Assembly: GCA_963556145.1 (NCBI GenBank)
Contig: OY744463.1
Span: 4,774,001-4,838,000, forward strand
DNA length: 64,000 nt
Origin: Hygrocybe punicea
Lineage: Eukaryota > Basidiomycota > Agaricomycetes > Agaricales > Hygrophoraceae
Reading direction: 5' to 3'
Shown here: positions 30,234 through 42,086 of the stretch, one piece after another
How positions within the stretch are numbered: the stretch's first letter is position 1
Layout of the letters: each line of letters begins with the position of its first letter
Made by a program: the position numbers and the translations under genes
The notes under the pieces: model-generated
What the model was told of the DNA's origin: nothing
The model's input: the letters and a program-made list of their open reading frames with translations, nothing else
Databases searched by the model: none

Positions 30234-32341
30234 ATGGGCGTAGTAGAAAAGGCGAGTACAGTGCTTCTCCCTAACCGTCAAGCTCATGGTGTATGCAGAT
30301 CAAAGAGATCGAGGGTGAGTTCTGCTGCTTTCCGGGGTGAAACACATTTCAACCCAGACTATATCTCAGAGGAGATGGCGAGAAGTACGCTGTTTCATCT
30401 AAACAATGAATGAATGAGAATTTCTTTCTATCTTCTAGCTCAAAAGAACAAGGTGAACCAGCTTCGTTCGGTAAAGTCAAACAATGATATGATCTTCCAG
30501 TGCAGGCAACGGAGTACCACCTTGGTTTGTTGAAAGCAAAGTTGGCACGTTACCGTGCTCAACTTCTTGAACCTGCATCAAAATCCGGTCCCTCTGGCGT
30601 TGGCTTTGACGTTCAAAAATCTGGAGATGCCAGGGTGGCTTTAATTGGTTTCCCATCAGTCGGAAAAGTATAACAGGTTCACCAATAAACATCGATGCAA
30701 CTTGTTAATTGTATGAAAATTTCTCAGTCGACACTTCTGAGTAAAGCCACTCATACCGCTTCTGAGGCGGCTGCTTACGAATTTACTACACTTACCGTGA
30801 GCAACGTCCTTTTATTTACGTTAGACTAATGGACAAGATATGGTACAGGCTATCCCCGGCGTGATTGAATATAAAGGTGCCCGGATACAACTTTTGGATC
30901 TCCCGGGTATTGTCGAGGGCGCTAGCCAAGGTATTTTTTACTCCTGTGTTGCTCATACGAACGAGGCTGGGCTCATAAGAACAGGTCGTGGCCGTGGCCG
31001 TCAGGTTGTTTCGAGTACGTTTAGCTTCTTGTTTCGTGGCACTCGCGGCTTGACCACTGCCTCAGCGGCAAAAACCGCAGATCTCATCCTGATTATGCTG
31101 GATGCAACCAAATCAGAAGAACACCGGCGACTCTTAGAGATTGAGCTAGACGCAGTCGGAATACGGCTGAACAAGAGAAAACCGGACGTCGTGTTCAAGC
31201 GACGAACTACGGGTGGTGTCAGTTTTTCACACTCGAATATATTCTAGCTGGTGATTATGGCCTTCTCTTGTTAGATCACAGTAAGGAACCAATTAACTAC
31301 ACATTAGCATGCCTGATTATTTTGATCACAGTTCAATACCACCGTAAAGTTGACGAGAACCGACGAGAAGACAATTCGCACTATATTGGCTGGATGTCAG
31401 TATGTGTGTATCTAGAAAGAGTGACAGTTTCTGAACACGTTCTTCAGACAAACTTCACAATTGTGATGTTATGATTCGGGAAGACGTACGACTTTCGCCT
31501 TTGGGGACTTATTGAATCTGACCAAATTGGAAGATTACCACAGATGAGTTCATTGATGTTCTCATTGGTATTGTATGGAAACTATTGGTAGGTCAACCAC
31601 AATAACAAGGATGTTAACAGGAACTCGGAAATATATTCCTTGCATATGTGAGTTTATTCAGCATGTGCGGGTCCGTCCGACTTATCGTTCCTCCGGAGAT
31701 GTATATAACAAAATCGATGCTATCAACCTGGAACAAATGGACAAATTTGCCAGGGAGGAGCACTCTGTGGTGATCAGTTGTGAGATGGATCTCAAGTAAG
31801 TCTCAATCTACTGCTAAAAGATCATAAGTCGACTGATCTTGTAGTTTGGACTATCTCGTTGAACGAATCTGGGAGAATCTAGGACTAGTGAAAGTTTACA
31901 CGAAAAAGAGAGGCGCCCGTCCGGACTTGTCCGATCCTGTGTGTCTTCGGAGAGGCGCAACCATCGAGGTGCGTGTTCATTCGTTCCCAATTTGTCTTGA
32001 TTTGTTTTCACCGGGTTTGAGAACAGATGGTGTGCAATGGGATTCATCGATCACTCGCTGCTAATTTTCGTTACGCCCTCGTTTGGTGAGTTCATACTAT
32101 TCATGCTTTACTACCAAGATAGTTGTAATGTGCAAACAGGGTGAGTTGTTCACTGCCTTCAACTTTCTTAACACTGTCGGGTGCTATCCGTGTAGGGTAA
32201 ATCATCCAAATTTTCTCCACACGCTCAAAAAGTCAGCTTGAATCATCTCGTCCAAGATGAAGACGTAGTGTCTAGTGCGTCTGATGGTTGTTTTTCCTTA
32301 GTCCAGGCTCCTGACAACTATTCGTAGTTTTTACCAAATGA
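30234..32341 (+). CDS. rbg1: Developmentally regulated GTP-binding protein DRG1/Rbg1
   Basis: Translation-associated OBG-family GTPase that binds ribosomes together with a DFRP/Tma46 partner. A highly fragmented gene of roughly 15 small exons encodes about 366 residues, the normal size. It begins MGVVEK at 30234; the next exons give [21 protein letters not shown]1 is GFPSVGKSTLL, split by an intron at 30670-30727. G3 is [18 protein letters not shown], joined across the intron near 30932-30985; G4 is YNKIDAI near 31710. The TGS-domain end reads [13 protein letters not shown] then [12 protein letters not shown] with a TGA at 32339-32341. All coding blocks are present with family-typical sequence, so the gene looks functional. 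Intron density is the highest in the window. Confidence 0.9.
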
Positions 32342-32792
32342 AAGAAGTACGGCGCCCTTGTTGGCCGGAGGTAGATTACTAGGTGTTGATCTGGTGTTCT
32401 TCAAGCAAGATCCCAATACATTGTTCGGTAAGATCAACCAGGATGCGGTTCACAGGCTGTGAGGTGTTCAGATATCACTCGTCAGGATGGTGGCACACAT
32501 CGACATTTGTTGCCTCACCTGGCGAAAACAATCCGCTGAATTTTGGATATCGTTCCACCGTTTGAAACTATGTTCCAGTGGAACAATTTTAAAGCTTTGT
32601 ACCATTTTGTGCGAGCGCCTTGACCAGCAATATGTAGATCTATAGACCCTATTGATTATTCAAATTATCGCGGATCCTCTTCGATGAAAAGAGTTCGAGT
32701 TGGAAACGAGACAAAGACCAAGTTTAAGGTGACGTGCAAATTGTGAGACTACCCGTCAAAAACACCAACGTCCATCTTAACCAGATTCGTGG
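32342..32792. other. Spacer downstream of DRG1
   Basis: A 451-bp interval with no convincing reading frame, repeat or RNA gene. It must contain the DRG1 3' UTR and the promoter of the hydrolase gene at 32793. Confidence 0.5.
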
Positions 32793-34259
32793 ATGGCTGT
32801 ACAACCGACTCCATGGCATGTAGCGGACGAGATCGAACTAATCTTTCTAGGGACTGGGACGTCTTCCAGTGTACCTCACATAGGATGCATTACAGCCCTT
32901 CCAGGTGACAAGCAATGCCGCACATGTCTTTCCACGTCAACTCCTGCGGGCAAGAAAAACATTCGACGCAACACATCTGCTGTGGTGAGGATGAATGGGA
33001 AGAATGGGGAGAAAATGTGAGTACTTGTACCACAGCTCTCGGAACGGAGTTTATGCTCCAATACATAATACAGAACGATTGTGATAGACGTGGGCAAGAA
33101 TTTTCAAGCCGCTGCCATTGAATGGTTTCCGAAATTCGGCCTGCGTTGTATAGATGCTGTCCTACTCACCCATGCTCACGCCGATGGTTCGTCTCAGTCC
33201 ATTTCAGCAGAATAAAACCGTGAACGCAATGATTTTTCTCTACGCAGCTGTGAATGGGCTGGATGATTTGCGAGGTAAAAGAATAAACCCATTTTTGACA
33301 TGGCCAGCTGCTCACATTATCGGATGTTTATAGGATGGACCTTGGGTCATTCAATTCAATCGCACATTGACGTATACCTATCGAGAGAAACCTTTACTGC
33401 AGTGCAACGGTCTTTCCCTTATTTGGTGTCAAAAGAGTTTGCTTCGGGAGGCGGTGATGTGCTCATGACAAAAGTCCTTCAAGCTGATGGCAATGTTCAC
33501 TCACATTGACTTTCCTTTATCCAAGGTTCCACAATTCCAGTGGCACATGATTGAAAATAATGTTTCTTTCGAAATCGAAAATACAGGCATCTATGTGACT
33601 CCATTTTCGGGTGAGGATCTGTGACAAGTATACGTGTCCAACGCCCAAAGGTCACATAGACAATGTTTGTAGTCCACCACGGTCGTCTATTTTCCACCGA
33701 GCCAGTCTCCATCTCTATGCCGGACGCTTCTTTGCCCTCGACACCATTGGTGCACAGAGAATCCACGCCAACCGTGCGTCAGCCATCACCTGTGGAGACA
33801 GAAACTCAAGAGCCTATCGAATACCACCCATATCTCTGCTTTGGCTTCAAGATACATGACAGTTTGGCATATATCTCAGACGTATCGCACATTCCAGAGG
33901 ATACGTGGTCGGTACTGCAGCTCTCAGAGATCAAGATTTTGGTGCTTGACTGCCTACGCTTGAAAGCCCACACGTCACATATGGGTCTCAAGGAGTCGAT
34001 TGCGACGGCTCGGAGGCTTGGGGTTTGTCGAACATATCTTACTGGCTTTAGTCACGAGGTCGGGCACGACGAATTTGTAACCATCGGAGAGGTCGTAGGA
34101 GGAAGAAAGGATGTCGATGTAACCAAGGTGACTCCCACAGAACGAATCGGATTGTCGTTGATAGGAGAGGGAAATCCTGTGTGGGTACGGCCTGCGCATG
34201 ACGGTTTGAGAGTGTTTCTGGCAAGTGATGGCACGGTGAAAGATGAAAGTTACGAGTGA
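32793..34259 (+). CDS. Metallo-beta-lactamase-fold hydrolase (PhnP/cyclic-phosphodiesterase-like)
   Basis: Predicted metal-dependent phosphodiesterase; the substrate is unknown. Start ATG at 32793 (MAVQPTPWHVADEIELIFLG). Exons of good frame: 32793-33016, 33074-33186, about 33247-33273, about 33332-33462, about 33526-33610 and about 33676-34259. The fold's first strand and loop IFLGTGTSSSVP and the metal-binding motif LLTHAHADAVNGLDDLR (HxHxD) are clear. Later His residues occur in VHHGRLFS and in the C-terminal FSHEVGHDEF. The CRTCLSTS cysteines near residue 40 and the GTGTS start match the PhnP-like branch rather than RNase Z. The exact boundaries of the short middle exons are approximate. 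Converges with the BAG-domain gene. Confidence 0.82.
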
Positions 34260-34434
34260 ACCCAGTCACCCAAGTCCTTCGATTGTACGAACATTGGTAC
34301 CCACATCTTAATATATTGGATTCAGTATAGGGCAATTATGAGATGAAAAGTTCGATCTGGATTCATAGATGCGCTACAATAAACTATTACAAAATACTTG
34401 GCATATAAAACAAAAAATAACAATGATAGTTCAA

Positions 34435-36657
34435 TCAAGCCTCCACCTCCAACCAAGTATCGCCGTCAATAGCCGTGTCATGCTCCCTAGCGTCCCCTAG
34501 ATCCACCAAGTCCTCGCCATCAGACGCTGGCGCCGTATGATGTTCAGGAACGATCTTTGATAGCGATGGTGTTTCAATGGAGGGGGCATTCAGGCGGAAC
34601 GCGTCCGCTGGCGTTGATTCAGTCGTAGGGGAGGGATCATGGTGTTCGGGAAGCGAAGAGATGACCGATGACGCATCCACAGTGGTATTAGTTGCCGGTG
34701 ACGGGTGTAAAGCCGCCGTCTCGATAACTTGAGGGGGCATCGCGTCCGTGGTACCAAGTTCACCCCCGCTATCGACCAACGGCCCAGTCTCTACCACGAC
34801 ATCTACAGTGTTGTTGGCAACGACATCCTCCGCCGTCGAATCAGTAACGGTGTCGTCGATCGAAATGGCGGATGTGGCTTCAGCAGCATTCTCCCGTTCC
34901 TCGACTAGATTTGCTACAAGGATATCGGCATCGCCAATGACAACTGCAGCGGCGTGAGGCTCAGCTACTGTGGCGTCGAGGGTGTGGCCAGTCGTTGTTG
35001 GTACCCCGGCAGACTGGACGTTCTCGATGGAATGAGCGGGTGTCGCATCGTTCCTCAACTTCAAGTCAACTTTCCTTTCCACATCTTCCAGCGCATTCTC
35101 CACACGATCTACGACCACTTTTCTTCTCTCCCGGACCGCCTCACTCCCGTGACTCTCAACCGCATCCAGCTGCGCCAACAGGGCAGTCAGGGCGTGCTGG
35201 TAGTACCGAACGGGCGCATTCCGCGCCGAATACGCCAGCCTACGTTCAAACGAATCTAACGAGGAGGAATCCGTGTCGGTGGGGGAAGGGGGAGTCGAGG
35301 GGACATCTGGATTGAGGTCGAGGGTTGTGGGGAAGATAAAGTCGGATTCCAGGGCAAAAAATGAGGCCTCGATGTTGCGGACGGTATCTAGTGCGGTCGA
35401 CACGTCCTTAGAGGTCGCATCCTTGTCGGGAATATCAAACGATACCTCCTTTGCTCTGCCTTTTCCCTTGTTTTCTGGAGTGTCGACCTTGGGCTCCTTT
35501 GCTACAGGGCCTTCGGCGGGTGCAAAAACTGAGGCCATGAGTGCTTGTATGGTATCGCGAATCTCCACGTCAGGGTCATTATAAAGTCGAGTTTCGAGTT
35601 GCTCTTTCAGAGACAATGCTGGCGAGGGCGTCGGCGTAGGAGGCGCCTTTGGCACAGCCTGTGAGTGAGCACGCGGGACCAAGGGGCTGAAGGTGCGAAG
35701 TAGGGTATGGATAGTGTCGCGGAAGTCAACTTTGGGATTCGTTTCGAGTTTCTCTTGAGGAGGACAGGATGGGGTTGCGGCGGCCTTGGGGGAAGGCTCC
35801 GCTGTTACACTCGGTCCAGGTTGAGACGTGGACTGGGTGTTGGGCTGGGCCTGACGATGTTTATGAGAACAGCAAGACGAATGATTCACAGAACATCCAA
35901 CCTGTCGTTCCTGCCGAGTAACGTCGGATTTCGGTTGATCACCGAGGATAAGAGCCAATAATTCGGGTCGGGAAGGGTACCGCTTCAGTTCTGCTGCCTG
36001 CTGTGCCAGCGGTGGCTGATGAGATAACGAGATTGATGAGGAAGGGTGGAAGATACTCACCCCGCATGCCCTTCGGCATCCGTTTCGCGGAGCGACGTGT
36101 CTCGGGCGACCGTTGAAGAGGAGGCTCAAAACTTGTTCAACGTCGTCGTCGGGTTGCTGGCAGGAGCGTTCTTGATATCGTCGAACATCTTCACGCTCTT
36201 GTCGTTGACGAAGGAATGCCAATTGTCTCTGCACTCGTTCCGCCTCGACTTGGCGGAGAAGATTGGCACGGCGGTGATCTTGTTGTTGCTGACGAGCGAA
36301 TTCGTTGCGTGCGCGTGCACGTGATGAGTAGTCGTCGAACAGGAGTTCGTCGGGATACGAATCGAACGCGACACGACGCGCCACGTATGGGTTGTAGAAG
36401 TCATCGAAGAGATCGCTCGAGTCGTGCCCGTAAATGGCGTCGAGTCGTGCCTGTTCACGGGCAGCTACCCGTTGCTGTCGAATGGCTTCATCGTCAGCCA
36501 GAGCAGCAAGGTGTCTTGCCTCAGCGGCACGCTGTTCGGCTAGAGCAGCCAGATACGTGTGGCGAGTGTGACTGATTAGTTCTGGGGCAGAGTATACGCT
36601 CGGGCTACGATAAGAGAAGCGCGAGTGTGGGCTGGATGTTGGAGCGAAAGCAAGCAT
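34435..36657 (-). CDS. BAG-domain protein (Hsp70 co-chaperone type)
   Basis: Open from the ATG at 36657 to the stop at 34435, 740 residues if unspliced. A typical intron (GTGAGT donor at 36060, CAG acceptor at 36001) of exactly 60 bp lies in frame, so the spliced protein would be 720 residues and splicing is not detectable from frame alone. The N-terminal 190 residues are Ala/Arg/Gln-rich and likely helical (HLAALADDEAIRQQ, RRANLLRQVEAERVQRQ). The middle is Pro/Ser/Thr-rich. A BAG-like helix bundle near residues 470-550 (YYQHALTALLAQLDAVES, then VVVDRVENALEDVERKV) is the basis of the call. The C-terminal third is acidic and low in complexity. If correct, it stimulates nucleotide exchange on Hsp70. 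Confidence 0.68.
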   Translation of the reverse strand: MLAFAPTSSPHSRFSYRSPSVYSAPELISHTRHTYLAALAEQRAAEARHLAALADDEAIRQQRVAAREQARLDAIYGHDSSDLFDDFYNPYVARRVAFDSYPDELLFDDYSSRARARNEFARQQQQDHRRANLLRQVEAERVQRQLAFLRQRQEREDVRRYQERSCQQPDDDVEQVLSLLFNGRPRHVAPRNGCRRACGVSIFHPSSSISLSHQPPLAQQAAELKRYPSRPELLALILGDQPKSDVTRQERQVGCSVNHSSCCSHKHRQAQPNTQSTSQPGPSVTAEPSPKAAATPSCPPQEKLETNPKVDFRDTIHTLLRTFSPLVPRAHSQAVPKAPPTPTPSPALSLKEQLETRLYNDPDVEIRDTIQALMASVFAPAEGPVAKEPKVDTPENKGKGRAKEVSFDIPDKDATSKDVSTALDTVRNIEASFFALESDFIFPTTLDLNPDVPSTPPSPTDTDSSSLDSFERRLAYSARNAPVRYYQHALTALLAQLDAVESHGSEAVRERRKVVVDRVENALEDVERKVDLKLRNDATPAHSIENVQSAGVPTTTGHTLDATVAEPHAAAVVIGDADILVANLVEERENAAEATSAISIDDTVTDSTAEDVVANNTVDVVVETGPLVDSGGELGTTDAMPPQVIETAALHPSPATNTTVDASSVISSLPEHHDPSPTTESTPADAFRLNAPSIETPSLSKIVPEHHTAPASDGEDLVDLGDAREHDTAIDGDTWLEVEA

Positions 36658-36762
36658 GTCTGAATTGCGAGTGGTAGAAATGAGAATTGACTGAAGACAT
36701 GTTGGCTGTCTGAGGAGACTTTATAGGAATACGGAGGAGAGCTGAGTCAGAGGGGAATCGGG

Positions 36763-36802
36763 ACGCGTATGCTTTGGCATACGCGTAGTCAGTGTACGCG
36801 TA
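36763..36802. promoter_or_regulatory. Triple ACGCGT (MCB-like) cluster with perfect inverted repeat
   Basis: About 105 bp upstream of the BAG gene start. ACGCGTATGC at 36763-36772 and GCATACGCGT at 36777-36786 form a perfect 10-bp inverted repeat with a 4-bp spacer. A third core TACGCGTA lies at 36795-36802. ACGCGT is the MluI cell-cycle box of yeast MBF. A single TTCTGGAA (heat-shock-element-like) lies near 36824. The repeat is seen directly; a regulatory role is inferred. Confidence 0.5.
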
Positions 36803-37124
36803 GGTAAACGACGATTGTCGGACATTCTGGAAATTGCAAAGTTAGTAAGCACAATTAGTAATCACAGAAATGGTCTCGTGACCGGAAAGGTTTGCCTCTC
36901 TTCTACAGGATAGGGTCTCATTGGACAAAAAGATTTAGTTCGCCTGAGGGTATTTTCTTCGCAAAAGTACTTTCCAGAATCAGTAAATTCCTTACAAAAT
37001 TAATTATTTCTTCCCCATCTATTCATTATGATTGTATCATTATTCATAAACTTAGCATGGTGCTGCCAATTTTTATGTACATGATATTGAAGTCTACAAG
37101 CACAGACCTGAGCCTTTTCTAATT

Positions 37125-37300
37125 CCACCCAATGTTTTGCAAGACCTTGTTTGAACTTTGCAAGCTTGCATTTGAACTTTGCGAGCCTTGTGTTTGAACT
37201 TTGCAAGCCTGCATTTGAGCTTTGCAGGCATGATTTTTTCTTTGCAAGCACATGGCTGAACTTTGCGAGTGTGTAACTCAACTTTGCAGATGTGGAAGCC
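37125..37300. repeat. Degenerate tandem repeat around TTTGCAAGC
   Basis: At least seven imperfect units of about 20-27 bp built on ACTTTGCAAGCCTGCATTTGA, with variants TTTGCGAG and TTTGCAGGC. The units show drift and length variation, and there is no coding signal. It lies just outside the last host gene, at the entry to the repeat-rich region. Confidence 0.7.
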
Positions 37301-38266
37301 AAAGTGTAGTGTTGGTGATTCCCCGGTGATATGCATGCTGCGTGTCTGAGGTCTGAATCACCTATTTTACCTATTTTTATTAGTTAGTTTTTGTTATGTA
37401 CTTATTGTGGCACAACAAGTACAAACAAATAGATCAGATTCCCCCTTTTCCCCCATCACAGTTGAGCTCGGAGCCTCCCTTGGATCAGCACTCCCACCCC
37501 ACACTTAGAGACCCTCTCTCTACCTCTCTGTGTATCACTGGATCTTCTTGTCGGTGTCACTGAGAAAATACAAACAGACAGTGTGTCAGTGCTTGCTTGG
37601 ACACATACAACTTGAGCCAGTCCTACGGGACCAACACCACCATCAACAATGATATTCGCTCATGGTTGTGGATAGTGTATGTTTTTCGTGCTGTCTGAAT
37701 GCTCAGATTTGATCATTACCTCCAAATACTGATGCAATGAAGTGGGTTTCCTGCAAGAAGGACCTCCTGAGGGTAAGCCTGCTATTGTCTCTCGACTTGT
37801 TCAAGCAATATATGACGATGTAGTGAACGCGGCCTGGGTAGGTGCGGATTCAGGGTGTGCAAGATTGTTGTCAGTGGGGTCAAAACCCAAAACTCAACTT
37901 GTTTGTAACTATTTACAACAGCCACTACATACAAATGATAGAACAAATAGGGAATATGGTAAAATGAGTGAATACGTACCCAGAGATATAGATGTCTCTA
38001 CAACGAGGTATGTAGTTGTCCATGTTGCTAAGAATGCCTCAGTTGATTAAGATTCTCAGTGTCAATGCCAACAAATGTTTCCCGCAGCCTTCAGCTCTCC
38101 ACCGGTTCCTCACGCTAACATCACCAATGGTGTAGTAGATGTACCTGGACAGTCACGTGACTAGGATTCCCACGGTTGAGTTCCTTGAGTAACACAGACC
38201 TTGTGTTGTAGCGATTATCATCACTATCACCACTCAATCCCTCTTGAGTCCTTGAGCAGCCTCCAT
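37301..38266. other. Unassigned stretch, possibly eroded retroelement
   Basis: Contains a weak 102-codon reading frame at 37742-38050 of no recognised family. Near 38085-38150 there is a short stretch that translates as a broken peptide (SALHRFLTLTSP) with stops. The direct motif TTGTGGCACAACAAG at 37404 could belong to an old LTR edge. No intact gene was seen. Confidence 0.35.
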
Positions 38267-38850
38267 TGTAGAGGCTCTGGATCATGTGGATCCATTTCCC
38301 CTTCATATCAGACACCGCTCCCGTCCATTCCCATTCCCATATCATTGATTCCGCTCGATTCCGCTCTTTCTATCGATTCCGCTCTGCATTCTGCCTCCGG
38401 AATCGTTCCTACTCAAGATGCAATGTCCCTAACGACCCAGAATCAGTACGTTTATAGTTATATATCATGTATCTTCATTTCCCGTCTCCTAGTACATAGC
38501 ACTCTTCCTATCCTCCACTCCACTCCACCCCTATCATTTACAGCCTTCGCTTGTAGTACTTAGTTACTACAGCACAGGATCCCTCTCAGTAGTATAAAAG
38601 TAGCACATTTATACTACAAACAATATAGAAATACCGATACCCAGAGTCCCATATAGAAAATACAGGATATCATTCCCCCTCACGTCTTATCACCGCACTT
38701 CAGTTCTATTTCTTAGTCCACTCTTCATCCTTTCCCCACACTCACCCTCTGATTCCGGAACCCCTGGATTCGGGTCGGATTGACTAGACCTTTCTAAAAG
38801 AAACTAAATTCCTCTGATCACTTCTTAGCTGATCACCCCTTTCATATACA
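38267..38850 (+). mobile_element. LTR of family L1 (5' LTR of a decayed element)
   Basis: Begins TGTAGAGGCTCTGG and carries GATTCCGCT repeats, a TATAAAAG near 38592 and GATTCGGGTCGGATTGACTAG near 38770. The same order occurs in the copies at 41512-42086 (reverse) and 48005-55595 (interrupted). The right boundary is eroded; other copies end in GATCTACA or GGTCTACA. It is followed by gag-like coding sequence, so this copy is taken as the 5' LTR. Confidence 0.75.
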
Positions 38851-40447
38851 TTGCACCAATTCCAGTACCACAAAATGGCATTGTCAAACCACCCAAATGC
38901 AGAATCACCCTACGAGCCTGAGACAAAAACAGTAAATACCTGAGTTCACCATTGACATCATTGACATTGTCCATTTCCTCCATCACAACACCATCAACCG
39001 AGTCTGAGAACCCGCAACTGACCACACCACCAACATTGCCAACTGCTCCCCAACCACCCACACCTAGAACCAGAATGGGCGAGTCCAGCTCCCTATGCTG
39101 AGATGGTGGCCCCGATGAGAAAACAACCTCTGGCCAATTCCTAGGCGAGATCAACATCAACATTTAGGACAAAGAGTACATGACAGACAAGAAGAAGGTC
39201 GACTGCTTCCAGAGCAACCTAGACTTTGGTGGCACCGCCGACCAATGGCTAGATGACCTAGCTGACAATGTCAAAGGCAACTGGGATAAGTTGGTCAAGG
39301 CATTCGAGAAATGGTGGCTGAAGAACACCATTTCCAAACCATCCAACGCTGAACACAAACTCAAGGAATGGACCCTTGCCGTTGAAACCCTCAGCACAAA
39401 AACTGAGATGACAGGATCCAAAGAGGTCTGGACCCACATCAAATGGGCCAACGGACTACTTCCCAAGGTGAAAGATGCCAACAACACAAACAGCCTCCTA
39501 TTACAAGACGTGTTCGACTCCCTACCAGCGCTGGTCCGTAACCTCATCAGACACAAACCTCATGCTACATATGAAGAACTCGCCGACACCATGCATGGTA
39601 TCAATGTCATTCACCTGTGGGAAACAGTAGCGAAATATGAGAAAGATGAGGAGACCGCCCATCTAGCACAAATCACAGCATCTCCAACAAAGGCCCTGTG
39701 TGAAACCCTTACCAACACTCACATCCACCATGTGATCAACCCCGCACAGCAATACACCACCACCCAGCATTACCGAACACACCCCACCCAGGGGAATCCA
39801 CTTGACCCATTCACCAATAATATGGGAGGCAGGGGGAATCTGTTTGCAGGCCAGGGACTAGCCCTGCATTCCCACAGAGGGGGACTGGAACCCATGAACA
39901 TAGTGTGACACCCCGGCCCACTTCCATCCAGACCCAGCACCAGGGGCCATCCCATCGCCACTTGATACCAAGACCTACAGAACCTCACCATACAGCAACA
40001 CCCTGACATGGACGTGGGACGCGCTGCTTACAGAACCCAATCAACGAGTGGCACCATGTCAATGGTAACATACAACCAGATGAACTACACCCCTACCTGC
40101 TGAATCCCAGTACTGCACCACTTGGATCCCGTGAGTGCTGGGATTGTGGCCAGGTGGGCCACTGCACAGCAGCCCCAGTTTGCAGAGGGGTCACACTCTC
40201 CGAACATGAATGTACCTGGCACAGAATAGCATCTCACATTGCCCGTGAATCATGGAAAGAGCGCCAAACGCAAAATGTGAATTACATGTCCCATGGACAC
40301 CAAGGCTATGATGGGTTTGACAACCATGCACATGAGTATGGTGGATACTTTTACTCGAACAACTTCAAAGACGTCCAGGGAAATGGGAGGGGGCCATCCA
40401 TGTAAGTGGAAGTCGGACGGCCCAGACAAATCAATGACCAGATACAC
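38851..40447 (+). mobile_element. Decayed internal region of LTR retrotransposon with gag
   Basis: A gag-like reading frame at 39180-39908 (242 codons) has the tryptophan-rich helical core of retroelement gag (TADQWLDDLADNVKGNWDKL, KAFEKWWLKNT). A CCHC-like knuckle (CWDCGQVGHCTAAPVC) follows in another frame near 40135-40185, so the reading frame is broken. No protease, reverse transcriptase or integrase follows; the element is truncated at the L2 copy at 40448. Part of it (38850-39160) resembles a leader with no long frame. Confidence 0.7.
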
Positions 40448-41233
40448 TGTAGTGGTGAGGTCAGGGTGGCTATGGAACAATGATCCTAACCTGGGGGGTG
40501 TCAGCATAGAAGTGACAATGGAATAGTTAGCTAGCTTCAGTAAAGTGGTAAGGGACAAAGAGGAGAAAGCCGCCGAGTAAAACTACTACTATCTATTGAG
40601 ACCTGTCTAAGCCAATGGAGCCGACATTGTTGGGTATGGTGGGTCAGGTGTCGGGTGACGAGTGGTATAAGAATATGGATGGCAGAATGATGGGGAGAGT
40701 GTCGAGAGAACCGACAAGTTGTAAGAGTGAAGGATTTTACTGAGAGACTGATTCTGAGTGAGGGGGAAACAGGGAACTAGTTTCTTATTTTGACATGGTG
40801 TTTGGGCACCATTTTTATACTACAAAAATGTCTATCTAGTTTCGGATGAGAGTCCTTGGCCAATGAGGGAGAACAAAGGGGAACAGAAATAGGGGAGTGA
40901 GGAGAAGGTTGCGATGCAATTATGACAGGAAAATGAGAGGGAAAAGTGAAAAGCCATGAAAAGATGTCAAATACTTTTGTGTATCTCTATAAGGGAGATG
41001 GTATATGTGAATTGGGCAAGTCCAATGTTGGGATTCCAGTCCAATAAGATCCATCTGCAATATTTGGGATTCTGTGCATTTAGGAGTTGGACCAATCCTG
41101 TATGCAAGCAGCCATGCTAGTTGGTATGCATCAGGTTACGTTGGGTTTGAGCGTGAATTGTTAGGGACGTTGGGTTCGAACAGATTCATGAGATATTGAG
41201 TTTCTGGTCTCAGAGGGCCAAGAGCCCTCTACA
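40448..41233 (-). mobile_element. LTR of family L2, minus orientation
   Basis: 786 bp, running TGTAGTGGTGAGG to CCCTCTACA on the + strand, i.e. a reversed L2 copy similar to 46696-47477. No matching 4-bp duplication flanks it (ACAC left, TCTC right). It may therefore be a remnant of a larger element or have lost its duplication. Confidence 0.78.
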
Positions 41234-41511
41234 TCTCCTTGGGTCTTCTAATAGAGACCATCCATGGTCAACAATATGGCATCTCTAAATGCAGGGTGCG
41301 AGTGTGGCTAACCACGTAAGCGGCCAAACAACATAGTGTTGCTGAAGTTTGGTTTGGTCCAGTTTTCTGACTTTTTTGGAAAACCAAAACCGAAACTGCT
41401 GGTTTGGTTCTGCCTTGGGCCGAACCTGAACCAGAACCATGTCGAACAGTTTTGACATGTTCGGTCTGTGTTCAAGCATGGTTCAAACCATGATGTGATG
41501 GCGAGTTCTGT

Positions 41512-42086
41512 TGTAGACCCAGAACGAGGAATCTATGGAAAGGGTGATCAGCTAGAAAGTGATCAGAGGAATTCAGTTTCTTTAGAGAAGTCTAATCAAT
41601 CCAACCCGAATCCAGGGGTTCTGGAATCAGAGGGAGAGTGTGGGGGAAAGGACGAAGGCAAGTATAAATGAGATGGGACGATAAGAGGTTTCTATATGCA
41701 TGTCTGGGTATCTGTATTTCTATATGGTTTTGTAGTGTAAATGTGCTACTTTTATACTACTGTGAGGGATCCTGTGCTATGGTAACTATGTGCTACAAGT
41801 GAAGGCTGTAAGTGATAGGGGGCAAGTGGAGAGGAGGATAGGAGGAGTGGTGCTGTGTACTAGGAGACGGGAAATGAAGATATATGATATAAAACTATAT
41901 ACATACTGATTCCGGGTCATTAGGGACATTGCATTGTGAGTAGGAATGATTCCAGAGGTGGAATCCAGAGTGGAATCGATAGGAAGGAGCGGAATCAAGC
42001 AGAATCGATGATATGGGAATGGGAATGGATGGGAATGGTGTCAGATATGAGAGGGATACAGATCCACAAGATCCAGAGCCTCTACA
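41512..42086 (-). mobile_element. Solo LTR of family L1, minus orientation, inside T2
   Basis: 575 bp from TGTAGACCC to GCCTCTACA on the + strand; reversed it begins TGTAGAGGCTCTGGATC like the copy at 38267. It lies between T2 sequences, so it was inserted into T2. Target duplication not evident. The 15 bp to its left (GGCGAGTTCTG) resemble the base sequence right of the L1 copy ending at 55595, which may be coincidence or part of the element. Confidence 0.75.

Noticed and set aside
40448..41233. Pairing this L2 with the L1 at 38267 as the two LTRs of one element
   Set aside because: The sequences belong to different families and lie in opposite orientation; the gag remnant between them goes with L1 at most.
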